Below the pieces are notes generated by a model that was not told where the DNA came from, made no database searches, and was given only the letters and a program-made list of their open reading frames with translations. A stretch of 64,000 nucleotides of DNA, from the NCBI RefSeq assembly GCF_026914185.1, contig NC_070562.1:2294001-2358000 (forward strand), written 5' to 3'. Shown piece after piece: positions 54,457-64,000 of this stretch. The position numbers and the translations under genes are program-made. This stretch comes from Puccinia triticina (taxonomy: Eukaryota; Basidiomycota; Pucciniomycetes; Pucciniales; Pucciniaceae). Each line of letters begins with the position of its first letter. Position 1 is the first letter of the stretch.

Positions 54457-56366
54457 AGATGCTGATGTCCTCCCAACACGCCAGCATTACTCAGGCTCAC
54501 GCGGATAGGGTGGAATATGCGGCCCGTCTGGCAAGAGCTGAGGAGGCCGCCGCCAATCGTACAGCCCGACTGGAGGAGGCATTCGCAAGCCTCCTGGATA
54601 GCTCCCTGGCTTCGGGTCGGTTCACAGCTACACCAAGGGACCGAGTGGATCACCGTCGATTCAACACAACCGATGCGCCGAAGTACGTAGGTCCCTACAT
54701 GGAGGTAGAGCCTTTTCTACTTTGGATCAACGCCGTGGAGATCTTCTTCACGTCAAAAGACGTCACCAACGACCACGACAAACTCCTCATCATCGGCCGT
54801 CTAATTTCGGAAACAAACCTCTTGTCCTTCTTTCAAGCCGAGGCGCAGAAGATGACTGGAAGATCTTGGGCTGAAGTAAAGGCAGATCTGTTCGACGCGG
54901 CACTACCGTCACAATGGTTTTCCGACCTTCAGAGAGAGGTCCGCTACCTCAAGATGATGGACTCCGAGTCCTTTAATCAGTACACAACCCGCGCGCGGAC
55001 GCTCCAGCGGATGATTAACTTCAACGGCACCTCACTCACCGACTTCCAGCTCGCGGAGGGGATGACATTTGGTCTTCCCCAAGAGCTTGAGAACGAAGTC
55101 AAGAAGCTGGACATACTCAAGCCAGAGGAGTTCAAATTCAAAGAATTCGTCAGGAGGGTAGGGAACTGTTACGACACAATGCCTAAGAAGACCCCACGCT
55201 CCCGTTTTGGAGGATCAAACTCGACAGCTCAACAAGGATCAACCCTGAGCTCCTTGCCCCGAGAGGAATACATCTGGCGGATCCACTTGTACCTGGAATC
55301 GGTGGGTAAGTGCCATCATTGCAAACAATATTGCGGCAACGCGGCCGGCACTTGCCCTGGTCCGGCCTACCGCGGCCCCATCGACGTTCCTCCCTCCTTC
55401 ATCGTGCCTCCGAAGCCAGCAGACTACGTGGCCCCCAGGGCGTGGAACAAACCGCAGGCAACCGGAGCCAAGGTCGGGTTCTCACAACCTGGGCGCCCAA
55501 CTGGTAAACCGGCAGGAGTAGCGGCAGTCGCCGACCAGGGGGACGACTTGCTGGACCCAACGGCCGTGATCGACGACGACACCGACTTTGATGAGTATCA
55601 CGCGGCGGCAATAACAACGGTTGACGACATAGAGTCCTCCCTCCGTGACGACACAGGCGTCGGACCGCCCGGCTCGTCCTTCGCCTCCGTTGCTGCTACA
55701 GCAACGGATTCAATCATTGAAGCGGAACGCCAAGCCTTCATGGAAGGCGAGGCGCTCATGCTGGACTACCCAGGATTTAACCCGGCCTTGCTCGACGAGC
55801 TGGCGGCGGAGTTCACCAAAGATGATTCGGCTGATGATGGGTACGTCCGGCCCCGTTCACCCCGGCAGACGAGACTCCATCAGTTCCACGCTGGTAGGTG
55901 CTTACGAGGCGCTGTTCATACAGGTCGGAGGATTGAACCACCAGGATTGCACCGGCGACCCCTAGCGCCGACAACCGGCCTGACTCCACACGATAGAACG
56001 CTCACCATCCGACTCCATTCAAAAATTCCAACATTTTTCGTCTGCGCAATAGACCCAACCATCAAATTGTCCGCTACCCACCCGACCAAAAAGCCCGTTT
56101 CCACTAAAAACACTCGCGACCGACCAAAGCCCCCCGCGACGCGCCCCACCGCACCGCCTTCCACTGCTCCAACCACTGCAAGCTCGCGACCATCCTCCTC
56201 TGCGACCCAACAAAAATACCGTCGTGCCGCTCAACCGCCCTTGTCCCAATCAACCACTCAAGCTTCCTTCCCTTTCAATATAGGGGGGGAGACTGTAAAA
56301 CCCCCGCGCCGGAGGCGCCGCGGATTTCACAAGCCTTTCACAAGACTCCACTTCGATCCGATATAG
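54453..56366 (+). CDS. Gag (retrotransposon capsid) of the TR-GAG element
   Basis: Up to 637 codons from ATG. Coiled segment (ARLARAEEAAANRTARLEEA), then a retrotransposon Gag core (YVGPYMEVEPFLLWINAVEI, SFNQYTTRARTLQRMINFNG, FGLPQELENEVKKLD) and a Cys/His cluster CHHCKQYCGNAAGTC after residue 280, possibly an atypical zinc knuckle. The acidic C-terminal region is followed by Thr/Pro-rich sequence that reads into the 3' LTR from 56294, so the last 24 codons are probably not original. No protease or RT. Confidence 0.75.
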   Translation: MKMLMSSQHASITQAHADRVEYAARLARAEEAAANRTARLEEAFASLLDSSLASGRFTATPRDRVDHRRFNTTDAPKYVGPYMEVEPFLLWINAVEIFFTSKDVTNDHDKLLIIGRLISETNLLSFFQAEAQKMTGRSWAEVKADLFDAALPSQWFSDLQREVRYLKMMDSESFNQYTTRARTLQRMINFNGTSLTDFQLAEGMTFGLPQELENEVKKLDILKPEEFKFKEFVRRVGNCYDTMPKKTPRSRFGGSNSTAQQGSTLSSLPREEYIWRIHLYLESVGKCHHCKQYCGNAAGTCPGPAYRGPIDVPPSFIVPPKPADYVAPRAWNKPQATGAKVGFSQPGRPTGKPAGVAAVADQGDDLLDPTAVIDDDTDFDEYHAAAITTVDDIESSLRDDTGVGPPGSSFASVAATATDSIIEAERQAFMEGEALMLDYPGFNPALLDELAAEFTKDDSADDGYVRPRSPRQTRLHQFHAGRCLRGAVHTGRRIEPPGLHRRPLAPTTGLTPHDRTLTIRLHSKIPTFFVCAIDPTIKLSATHPTKKPVSTKNTRDRPKPPATRPTAPPSTAPTTASSRPSSSATQQKYRRAAQPPLSQSTTQASFPFNIGGETVKPPRRRRRGFHKPFTRLHFDPI

Positions 56367-56626
56367 CCTGTTCCCCGGTCTCATCCTAGCTCAGCAGAGA
56401 TCCCGACTGACTACTCATCTCTCCTGAGCTAGGTGAGCCTCCCCTTTTCATTCTTCCATTTCCCTTCCACTTAGTTGTATATAGAGCAGAGATCCCGACT
56501 GACTACTCATCTCTCCTGAGCTAGACGTGCAATACAAGCCCCACGTTGGTATCAGAACTCCTGAGACCCTCGTCTCCCCTATGCCAACCCTCTAGCCCAG
56601 TGAAGAGCTTCGGCTCTTACAGGGAT

Positions 56627-58700
56627 GTAGTAGAAAGTGCATGATGGGGATACAACATCTAGAGGGGTGTTTATATATGTGAGAAGTACTACAGGGGGGT
56701 GATACATGATGAGCACATAGTAACAATATCTGAAGATGAGCAGTAATGATGAAGGCGCAATGACCAAAGAGTGTACATGAAAGGTAACTATGTAGAAGAT
56801 GAAATAATGATGAGCATTTGATAATAACTACAAGAGCTATGAAGGAATGTACTGCTGATATCATATGAAGAGAAAAATGAGTAATGAAGTTATGTAAGAT
56901 CTGCAGTCCTATGTAGCTATGATACTAATGAATGATGTATGTAATAATGCTAAGGATATGTATGAAGAAAATACCTGCCAAAACTATACATGCCAATAAC
57001 TGCTGATCCATTTGGAAATCCTAGGTGAAATGAGTGGGTGACTCGGGGTAAAATGGGGTGTAGAATCTGAATATGAAGTAATAATGAGGTATTTATGAAG
57101 GTTTTAGGTGATATGAGGGTGATAGTATGAACAGGAACAGGGTTACCACAAGCTTCCCCAACTTATTGTCTGTCCCCAGACACTGAGAGGAAAAGAAAAG
57201 AGATGAAGAAGAGAAATTTGGGAAAAAAAAAAAAAAAGAAAGAAATAAGGAAAAGGAGTTAGTCCAATCCAAGGAGGGAAGTAGTTATCCAACCAAAGAG
57301 GCCAAGTCCAAGAGGTCCAAATCCAAGGAGGGAAGTAGTTATCCAACCAAAGAGGCCAATTCCTGAGAGAGGTCCAACCAAAGAGGGAAGTAGTTATCCA
57401 ACCAAGGAAGTCCAAAATCCAGTGTCCAAAAAGAAGTCCTGAGAGTACAATCCAAGGGTCCAATGTCCACAAAGAAGTCCATAGAGTCCATAAAAGAAGT
57501 CCAAAAGTCCAAGTCCAGAAGAAGATAATTCTAAAACTAATCAACTATATAAAACTGAATATCTCAAACACTATGAAAAACTAGAAGATCCACTATATAA
57601 GATAATACTAGAACTAAACTACTGAAAATCTAAGCTTATGAAGAAGAGAATTGAGATAGGGGGAGTGGACGATATACTAACTATGTGTAGTACACCAATT
57701 ATGAAGACTAAAATCTAATGGCATATCCATAGACTAGTAAAAAAAGAAGACTAAAATCTAATGGCATATCCATAGACTAGTAAGACTAAAATCCAGTGGG
57801 TATCACTGAACTAGTAAGGGGGGAGTGAGGGATGGAAGCTTAGACCAGAGGATAGGCAAGTATGAAGATATATGATGAAGCTAATGATAATTCAGAATGA
57901 AGAGTTGAGGTATTTATATATTTAACCTGAAAGAATATCTACTGTTGTCCAAAGAAGTCCAGAAATCCAATGTGGCCATGTGACTTGAAGAGGGTTGAAT
58001 ACTTGAGAAGAAAGTCCAGAATTCCTAGAAGAAGAGGATTTTATATGGGGTCCAGAGTCCAAAGGTCCAGAGTTCAAAAAGAAGAAAAGAAGGTTTTTAA
58101 AGCAAAGGAAGGGTGACCAGATTTTATATGTATGAAGTGGGTTTTATATGTAGGAATGGTTGGAGTATCTGAAGTAAGAAGGAGTCCCAAAGTGGCAAAA
58201 AAAGGAAAAAAAGTAGACCAAAGTGGCAAGTAGAAGTAGTCCAATGTGGCCAGAAAGGTGAAGTATATGTTTGAAAGATTTTTATGAATGAAGAATAATC
58301 CTAGTGGCATAAAGAGGAGTGAGGAATTTTTATCTGAGGTAGTGCTCATGAAGAGAAGGGAAAAAAATCTGAAGAAGGATTGGGGAAGGAGTGTAATTTC
58401 CAGATGATAATAACAGAAAAAATCTTGAAGGGATATGAAGGAGAGTAATTTTTAGATTAATAGAAATAAAGGGTCTGAAGGGAGTTGAAGGGGAGTAATA
58501 TTCAGATTTAATAGGAATAAAGGGTCTGAAGGGAGTTGAAGGAGAGTAATATTCAGAAAAGAAAAGAGGGGAGTAAGTTCCATCCATGATTATTTTATTT
58601 TCCTTGATCCATAATCCCTTATCAGGTTCCCCCCCATTATGAGGTGACTAGAGGTCCTTATTTATACTAATTTTATTCCTGAGGATGTTGTTGATGCTCT
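56627..58700. repeat. Purine-skewed region with nested tandem repeats
   Basis: About 2 kb of plus strand dominated by A and G with little C. It contains tandem blocks: 57270-57520 (units with GAGGGAAGTAGTTATCCAAC and AAGTCC), 57680-57790 (GACTAAAATCTAATGGCATA) and 58430-58560 (GGGTCTGAAGGGAGTTGAAG). No gene. Being next to the minus-strand Gypsy 2, it could be that element's 3' region or LTR, but no matching partner LTR is visible. Confidence 0.5.
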
Positions 58701-58902
58701 ATAACAACGCTGATCCAGTTTTACTTGATTGGGCGCGGCTGCGGCAAGTCTGTTCCTAGGCGCAACGAGTAGATATTGCCAATCTTTGTTTTAGTCGTCC
58801 AAAACTCATGGGGTAAGGGAATAAAGAAAAAAAAAAAAAAAAAAAAAAGAAAGGAAAAGGAAAAGAAAGGGAAAAGAACTCAAAAGGAAAGAAAAATTAA
58901 AC

Positions 58903-59430
58903 CGGGTCGTGCACCGGCGTCGAAAAGAGAGTGAGAAAACAACCAATCCGGGTCGCGCACCGGCGTCGAAAATGAAAGTCGAGCTTTGACCGCTCATAAA
59001 ATCGAAACCGTCCGATGGAATTCGATAAAAATTTGATAGAATGAAAGGCCAGAGGGCAAGGAAAATTTGGCGCTAGAAATCAGCCCGAGTTGTCGTGTGC
59101 CGGTAACGTTCGAAAAGGAGAAGTCCGTAGGTCCGCGGGGCTAAGAAAATTCGATCCACGCCTTTTGAAAGCTTGTATCTTTCGAACCGCTCGATGGAAA
59201 TCCAAAGGTCCACCGCCAAATGAAAGGCAAGACCCCAGGAAAAAGTTTGAGCCATACGGCGGCTTTGGGAAATGAGCGCCGATACCTTTTCTAAAAGGAT
59301 TAATGAAAATCCGGCCCGAGCGCGGCCGGAAGTAGAAAACCAAAGGAGAACCCGCCTGGATCGTGCACCAGAGTCGAAAAGAGTGTTAATAATAAAGAGT
59401 GTAGGGTCTGGGTCGTACACCAGCGTCGTC
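58903..59430 (+). repeat. Four copies of a GTGCACCGGCGTCGAAAA motif
   Basis: Copies at 58903-58926 and 58948-58974 are nearly identical (GGGTCG(T/C)GCACCGGCGTC); 59355-59380 and 59407-59430 are diverged. They lie 80-600 bp upstream of the spliced gene at 59509. Confidence 0.7.
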
Positions 59431-59508
59431 CATAGTTTCTTGAGCCCGTAGTCCTCGCAGAAATCGCCGAAGTGCCCATTATTTTTCCCTAACTCGAAAA
59501 CCAAAGCG

Positions 59509-60245
59509 ATGTCTTATCTTAATCCTATTATAATTGAGGATAGCACTATTGAAGAAGAGCTGTTTCGTCCCCCAACTCCCAATTCCAAAGAAGACGCCGC
59601 CGGTATTCCAGTAGATAATTCTGATAGCAGTGTTGATAATGCCGAAGACCCAGCCGAGTATTCCGACGACGAAGTTGATTATAATGGAGTACATACTCCT
59701 CGAATCCATCCCACCATGCCTGCTCAAGCCGCGTTTCCGGCCGAGAACATTCCTCTGCGTGGGGCACAGAACTTTTACCATGCCATGGAGCTTGAGTTCG
59801 TCGAATTCGCCACCGCTACTCATAGAGACGAGGACGCCGTTCGAGCCGCCAAGGAACGCTTCTTTGCTCAGTTCGAGGAGCACTACAAGCGAGTAAGTTC
59901 TTTTATTTATTTTTAGAAGTAATTTTTAATACTAAAACGAGTTAATTTCTTTTTCTTTCTTTTTTTTTTTTATTTATTTCTTATGTGTAGATGATTGATT
60001 TATCCAACCTGCGTCCTGGTGACCGGGACGCCATTGCGAGATCCGACTTCGAGCGCCAAGTGCGCCGAGCTGATAATTTGCGCCTGCGCCGCCAAAGGAA
60101 CCGCGCTAGCCGCCGCCTACGTCGTGAGAGGGAAAGAGAAGAGGCTGCTAGGAATAGGAGAGAGATGAATAGGGAAAGAGATGAAGAGGAAAGAAATAGG
60201 AGAGACAGAGAAAGAGCCAGAGAGAGGATTGATGATTGTGAATGA
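59509..60245 (+). CDS. Spliced gene of unknown function, acidic N-terminus and Arg/Glu-rich C-terminus
   Basis: Exons 59509-59892 and 59991-60245, intron 98 nt with GTAAGT donor and polypyrimidine-TGTGTAG acceptor, 212 residues. Exon 1 encodes an acidic segment (EDSTIEEELFRPPTPNSKED), then MELEFVEFATATHRDEDAV and AAKERFFAQFEEHYKR. Exon 2 starts MIDLSNLRPGDRDAIARSDF and becomes an alternating Arg/Glu helix (RQRNRASRRLRRERERE). I do not recognise a domain. It converges on Gypsy 2 pol, ending 167 bp from that stop, so it could be an accessory antisense frame of the retrotransposon or an independent host gene. The clean intron favours real expression. Confidence 0.55.
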
Positions 60246-60411
60246 TACTAATGAAATTTTATGTTGTGATTATATACTAATTTTTACTTATTTATCTTTT
60301 TTTTTTTTTTTTTTTTTTTTGCAATTAGCCTGGGATCCTGTAGAGTGGGCCAGATTTAGAAGGGAGGAAGGGAGATTTATCTAGGGATTGATATATATAT
60401 ATATATATATT

Positions 60412-63400
60412 TTATGGTATGTTTTCAGAGAAAGAAGTCCTAGAATGATACTTTTTGACATGTGTTGATGCATATCTTCTGGCCAATTCAGTTCCATCCA
60501 GTTCTTCCAAGGTGTAAGAGCCTCCAGGATTTTGAGTTTTTATTCTGTAAGGTCCATTCCATTTATTTTCAAAGAGTTTCCCAAATTGGGAGTCCAGAGA
60601 TTTATTGTATACTAATACCAGTTCTCCAGTTTGTAGTGGTTTTCTTGCTGTCTTTTTGTTGTTCCAGTAATCCACAGAGCTTTTCCTGGTGTCCATAAGG
60701 TGCAAATGTGCCTGCTGAAGAATAGTGTCCCTGTTTTCCAATTGTTGAGTCCTGGCCAAAAGAAGGTCCTGAGTTGATTCCACTGTGGTCCAGTCTATTC
60801 CAAAGAAAGTTTCCAGTTCCAAGTCTATGGGTAAGATGGGTGATTGTCCAAGAACCAATTCATAGGGAGAGTAGCCAGTTGATCTTTTGGTGGATATTCT
60901 GTCTGCAAACAATACTAAAGGTAAATAAGACCTCCATTTCTTGCCTTCAGTTCCACACAGTTTGACCAAAGTGTCCTTGATTGCCTGATGTCCTCTTTCT
61001 ACCATTCCATTAGCTTCAGGATAATAGGGTGTTGTGACTTTTACTTTGATACCTGCTTCTAGAAGTGAGTTTTGAAATTGTTGTCCAAATTCTGAGCCTC
61101 CATCCACCGTTACTGACCAAGGGGCTCCATATCTGTAGATCCAATTTTCCAAGAACCAGTGGGAGATTTTCTTTGCCTGTATTTTCTCCAGTCCAACAGC
61201 TTCTATCCATCCAGAAAGGTCATCTCTAGCAATTACCAAGTATTTCCATTTACCTGCCTTGATGTGTACTGTGTCCAAACTAACTCTTCCAAAGATTGTT
61301 GATGATCCAGTGGGCTTCTTTGGTTCCATGGGTAGTACTGAGTTCCTCTTTTGGCAAGCTTCACAAGATTGGACCCACTTGGTAACTCCTCTTTTAAGTC
61401 CTGGCCACCAAAATCTGAGTTTAGTTCTTCTGTAGGTTTCTGAAATTCCTCTGTGACCTAGGGTTTCATGGAGAGAGCTGATGATGGATTTCTGTGCTGA
61501 AGGGGAAGTGACCACTATTTGGGAGAAAGGTTTGTTGATCCTGTGTAATACTCCATTTGAGAGAAAGTAGTTGGCTGATTTGTGCAAAATTTGTCTGAAT
61601 TCCAGGGTGCTGCATCCAGGAGGTTTGTTCATGGTGGCCAGGTAGTATTCCAAATGTTTCCAAATTCCTTGTTGAAGAGACCTTACCTCCTCCCCCAACT
61701 CAGCTGATGTCCCCAGCAGCAAACCAGGACAAGAAAGAATTCCAAAAGAAGATTGCTTGAGTCCAAATCCAGGGTGAGGTTTGATCCATTCTTCATCCTC
61801 ATCAAAGCTAGGGCAGTCCTCCTCATCTGGGTCTGGAGGCCTCCTGGAAAGTCCATCTGGTAAGGTGAAAGTTTTTCCTGGGGTGTGGACCAAGTCAAAA
61901 GAGAAGAGCTGAATAAAGGCAATCCATCTGTTCATAGGGGCATTAGGTAGAGAAGGGTTGTTGATCATTCCAATAAGGCACTTGGCATCCACCCTGAGTT
62001 GAAAGTGTTGGCCCCAGAGCTTGATTTGAAGTTTCTTGAGGATTTTAGAGACCCCACAGAGTTCCAGTTTTGATTGTGAGTATTCTGATTCCCTTTTTGA
62101 AAAGACCACTGACTCATATAAAACTGGCCTGTCCAAATTAGCAGAATCCTCCTGGGTAAGAACAGCTCCAGCAGCAATATAACTAGAATCCACAGAGAGT
62201 TTGATTTGTCCAGCTTCAGGTCCAAATTCCAGTTTCTTGAGGGTGATATCCTTTCCAATAATCCTTTTAAGGTCCTCAAAAGCTTCCTGGCAGTCCTCTG
62301 TCCAATCCCAAGTAGAGTCCTTCCTGGTGAGTTGTCTGAGAGGTGCAGTGATGGTGGAGTAATTTTGGATAAACATTCTGACATAGACACAGATACCTAG
62401 GAATCCTCTGACTTCAGTTGGGGTGATTGGGGTTGGCCAAGTTTCTATTTTGTTGAGTTTCTTAGCTGAGATTTTCCTTCCTTCCTTGCAGACAACATGG
62501 CCTACTAGATCCAGGGCAGGGACACAACAGGCAAACTTTTTACCAGAGATAGTGAGTCCAGCTTCTTCAATCCTAAAGAGTATCCTTTCCAGAGTGATGG
62601 CATATTCAAAGATAAATTTTCTGATTTGGGGGTTGGCATCCAGGGTTTGTCCATTGTAGTCTGAGGTTGGTCCTTTGATTCCTCCATCATCAATAAAGAT
62701 TCCCATGTGGTGAGGTAATTCATCCTGGAGGATCCACATCATCTGGGCCTGATAAACTGCAACTGAATTGGTGGCTCCTTGGGGTAATCTGGTGAGTTGG
62801 AATCTTCCTAGAGGAGTTTCAAAGGTGGTGAGGGGCCTAGATTCTGGTGCTAACTCCCTTTCATCATATCCTCCCATAATGTCTCCAAGTCCATAGCAAG
62901 CCCTTCCAGTGAATGAGTCAATGAGTTCCTCTGGTGATGGTGGTAAGCCTGCATCCTTGATAGTGACTTTGTTGAGTTTCTGGAGATCATGGACTATCCT
63001 TAATTTGCCATCTTGCTTTTTGACACAGAAAATGGGGCTGGAGTAGCGGGAAAAAGATTGTTCATAGAGGCCAGTCCTGAGTCTTTCCCTTACTAATTCT
63101 ATGACTTGGTCCTTGATGGGTCCAGGGATTGGGATAGGTTTCTGTTGCCAAGGTTCATGGGGAATAACTGGGATGGTGTAAGGTTGTCCATAGGTATGTT
63201 TGAGTAGTCCTCTTTCATCTTCCTTGAATGCCAGGGCTCCTTGTCTGATGGTGATGACCCAAACTAATAATAAATATTCTTGTTCTGAAAGCCATCCAGG
63301 GGGTCCAAAGTTGATAAGGTCCAGCCTGTCTTGAGTAATTTTGGAGGTAGGAGTAAAAGGAGGTGGAAATGGAGTTAAAGGAGTTGCATAGGGATCCCTG

Positions 63401-63621
63401 GAGAGTGGTGGTCTGGCCAGAGGAGGATTAAGAGAAAGGGGCATAGGTTGGTTGACTGGTTTTATCTTTTTTAAGGTTGATTTATATTTTGAGGCATAGG
63501 TGGCATAGGTTGGTGATGTTGCTTTAGACAGGGTTCCAGATCCTATTGGGAGAAGCTGAAATCCTCTCCTTGGCCTAAAAAATCCCTGGTGACTAGATTG
63601 ATTGGAAGGCTGGTTTCCCAT
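60412..63621 (-). CDS. pol: Ty3/Gypsy 2 Pol: reverse transcriptase, RNase H, integrase
   Basis: 1069-codon uninterrupted frame. RT: LRIVHDLQKLNKVTIKDAGL, YGLGDIMGGYDERE, LPQGATNSVAVYQ and the active site MGIFIDDGGIKGP (FIDD instead of the usual YVDD/YIDD). RNase H: LSVDSSYIAAGAVLT, SKLELCGVSKIL. Integrase: HHCC finger with HETLGHRGISETYRR and CEACQKRNS, then catalytic residues in VSLDTVHIKAG, VTVDGGSEFGQ and YYPEANGMVERGH. C-terminal barrel WNGPYRIKTQNPGGSYTLEE. No chromodomain seen, unlike Gypsy 1. All catalytic residues are present, so it may be active. Reached from the protease frame by -1 frameshifting. Confidence 0.92.
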   Translation of the reverse strand: MGNQPSNQSSHQGFFRPRRGFQLLPIGSGTLSKATSPTYATYASKYKSTLKKIKPVNQPMPLSLNPPLARPPLSRDPYATPLTPFPPPFTPTSKITQDRLDLINFGPPGWLSEQEYLLLVWVITIRQGALAFKEDERGLLKHTYGQPYTIPVIPHEPWQQKPIPIPGPIKDQVIELVRERLRTGLYEQSFSRYSSPIFCVKKQDGKLRIVHDLQKLNKVTIKDAGLPPSPEELIDSFTGRACYGLGDIMGGYDERELAPESRPLTTFETPLGRFQLTRLPQGATNSVAVYQAQMMWILQDELPHHMGIFIDDGGIKGPTSDYNGQTLDANPQIRKFIFEYAITLERILFRIEEAGLTISGKKFACCVPALDLVGHVVCKEGRKISAKKLNKIETWPTPITPTEVRGFLGICVYVRMFIQNYSTITAPLRQLTRKDSTWDWTEDCQEAFEDLKRIIGKDITLKKLEFGPEAGQIKLSVDSSYIAAGAVLTQEDSANLDRPVLYESVVFSKRESEYSQSKLELCGVSKILKKLQIKLWGQHFQLRVDAKCLIGMINNPSLPNAPMNRWIAFIQLFSFDLVHTPGKTFTLPDGLSRRPPDPDEEDCPSFDEDEEWIKPHPGFGLKQSSFGILSCPGLLLGTSAELGEEVRSLQQGIWKHLEYYLATMNKPPGCSTLEFRQILHKSANYFLSNGVLHRINKPFSQIVVTSPSAQKSIISSLHETLGHRGISETYRRTKLRFWWPGLKRGVTKWVQSCEACQKRNSVLPMEPKKPTGSSTIFGRVSLDTVHIKAGKWKYLVIARDDLSGWIEAVGLEKIQAKKISHWFLENWIYRYGAPWSVTVDGGSEFGQQFQNSLLEAGIKVKVTTPYYPEANGMVERGHQAIKDTLVKLCGTEGKKWRSYLPLVLFADRISTKRSTGYSPYELVLGQSPILPIDLELETFFGIDWTTVESTQDLLLARTQQLENRDTILQQAHLHLMDTRKSSVDYWNNKKTARKPLQTGELVLVYNKSLDSQFGKLFENKWNGPYRIKTQNPGGSYTLEELDGTELARRYASTHVKKYHSRTSFSENIP

Positions 63622-63983
63622 TTGTGATGATTAGGCAGGAGGATTGGTACCAAGTAAGTTTGTCCTTTGTCCACCACAGACAGTGATTCCTCCCTGTTTC
63701 CATTGTATTTGATAGTGGCTGATGCATCCATTAAGAAGGGTTTTCCTACAATTAGCTGAACTCCTCCTTTAGCTACCCAGAAATGAACAGTCTTGGTGAT
63801 TTTTCCTAGAAGAACCTCCACTCCTTCAGCAATTCCAGTGATTCCAGTATGGTGGCCTCCAATTCCTTTGAGCTTCATGGGTTTTTCAGTGATAACCAGT
63901 CCTATAGATTGGGCCATCTCCTCAGGGATAATGTTGACCATAGATCCAGTGTCCAAGAGTGCTTCAAAAGATTTTCCTCCCAT
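63543..63983 (-). CDS. Gypsy 2 aspartic protease (partial, continues beyond the window)
   Basis: Retropepsin-like region: active site ALLDTGSMVNIIPEEMAQ, flap region with IGGHHTGITG, and VQLIVGKPFLMDA. The frame is open to the right edge, so the first ATG here need not be the start; Gag should lie beyond 64000. It overlaps pol by about 80 nt, with pol in the -1 phase. Confidence 0.85.
   Translation of the reverse strand: MGGKSFEALLDTGSMVNIIPEEMAQSIGLVITEKPMKLKGIGGHHTGITGIAEGVEVLLGKITKTVHFWVAKGGVQLIVGKPFLMDASATIKYNGNREESLSVVDKGQTYLVPILLPNHHKWETSLPINLVTRDFLGQGEDFSFSQ
63576..63582 (-). promoter_or_regulatory. Programmed -1 frameshift signal, protease/pol overlap
   Basis: On the minus strand the protease frame reads GAT TTT TTA, which contains the heptamer T TTT TTA in the X XXY YYZ register. 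Six nt later comes a GGAGA...TCTCC hairpin candidate. Shifting -1 enters pol at GFFRPRRGF. Confidence 0.85.
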
Positions 63984-64000
63984 GGTGAGTCTGACATAGG

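Larger units (their letters stand above)
53334..56621 (+). mobile_element. Gag-only LTR retrotransposon (TR-GAG type), young
   Basis: 3288 bp. LTRs 53334-53661 and 56294-56621 are each 328 bp and differ at three positions by eye (about 99% identical). Target duplication GGGAT (53329-53333, 56622-56626). TGTAAAACCCCCGCGCCGG start, CTTCGGCTCTTACA end. Polypurine tract TAGGGGGGGAGAC lies directly before the 3' LTR. Only Gag-like frames are present, so it must be mobilised in trans. Confidence 0.93.

Overview
This window comes from a nuclear chromosome of a filamentous basidiomycete, most likely a rust fungus (Pucciniales, Puccinia-like). The genes have many short introns (about 55-210 nt). One encodes a Rua1-type regulator. 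The rest is a dense mosaic of LTR retrotransposons, MITEs and hairpin-forming minisatellites. The clade is inferred from gene style and repeat content, not from a database match. No bacterial, organellar or rRNA sequence was seen.

Layout. 1-5 kb: a truncated TRIM retrotransposon and two small MITEs. 5.1-16.8 kb: the gene island. It holds a Rua1-like zinc-finger regulator (-), a PIN-domain protein (-), a small hypothetical gene (+), and a head-to-head pair homologous to TFIIH subunit SSL1 (-) and LSM2 (+). Both members of that pair carry inactivating lesions, and LSM2 also has a Mutator-like element in an intron. 17.2-19.1 kb: a four-level nest of transposons. 21-32 kb: satellite territory with several unrelated minisatellites whose units are short inverted repeats. 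33.0-34.4 kb: an apparently intact six-exon mitochondrial lipoyl synthase. 34.5-38.6 kb: MITEs, a 1.5-kb solo LTR, a complete TRIM and another satellite block. 38.6-46 kb: a 5'-truncated Copia element broken by two DNA elements, with its 3' LTR broken by a large solo LTR that itself contains a TRIM solo LTR. 46.4-53 kb: a decayed Ty3/Gypsy element with a chromodomain, carrying three insertions. 53.3-56.6 kb: a young Gag-only LTR element. 56.6-59.5 kb: purine-skewed tandem repeats. 59.5-64 kb: a spliced gene of unknown function convergent with an intact Ty3/Gypsy pol that runs off the right edge.

Most notable points. (1) Two unrelated miniature LTR families carry a near-complete tRNA fold (74 and 85 nt) inside the LTR, with good RNA polymerase III A and B boxes but degenerate anticodon arms. 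(2) Four large solo LTRs have 4-bp target duplications of CCGG (three) or ACGG (one), and an empty site inside the window confirms one of them. (3) The SSL1/LSM2 pair looks like a decaying duplicate of an essential gene pair. (4) The Rua1-like zinc finger is split by two stop-free introns whose lengths are multiples of three. (5) The right-hand Gypsy element has a textbook -1 frameshift site.

Exon boundaries were read by eye from GT/AG signals and remembered family alignments. Repeat copy numbers come from coordinate spacing.
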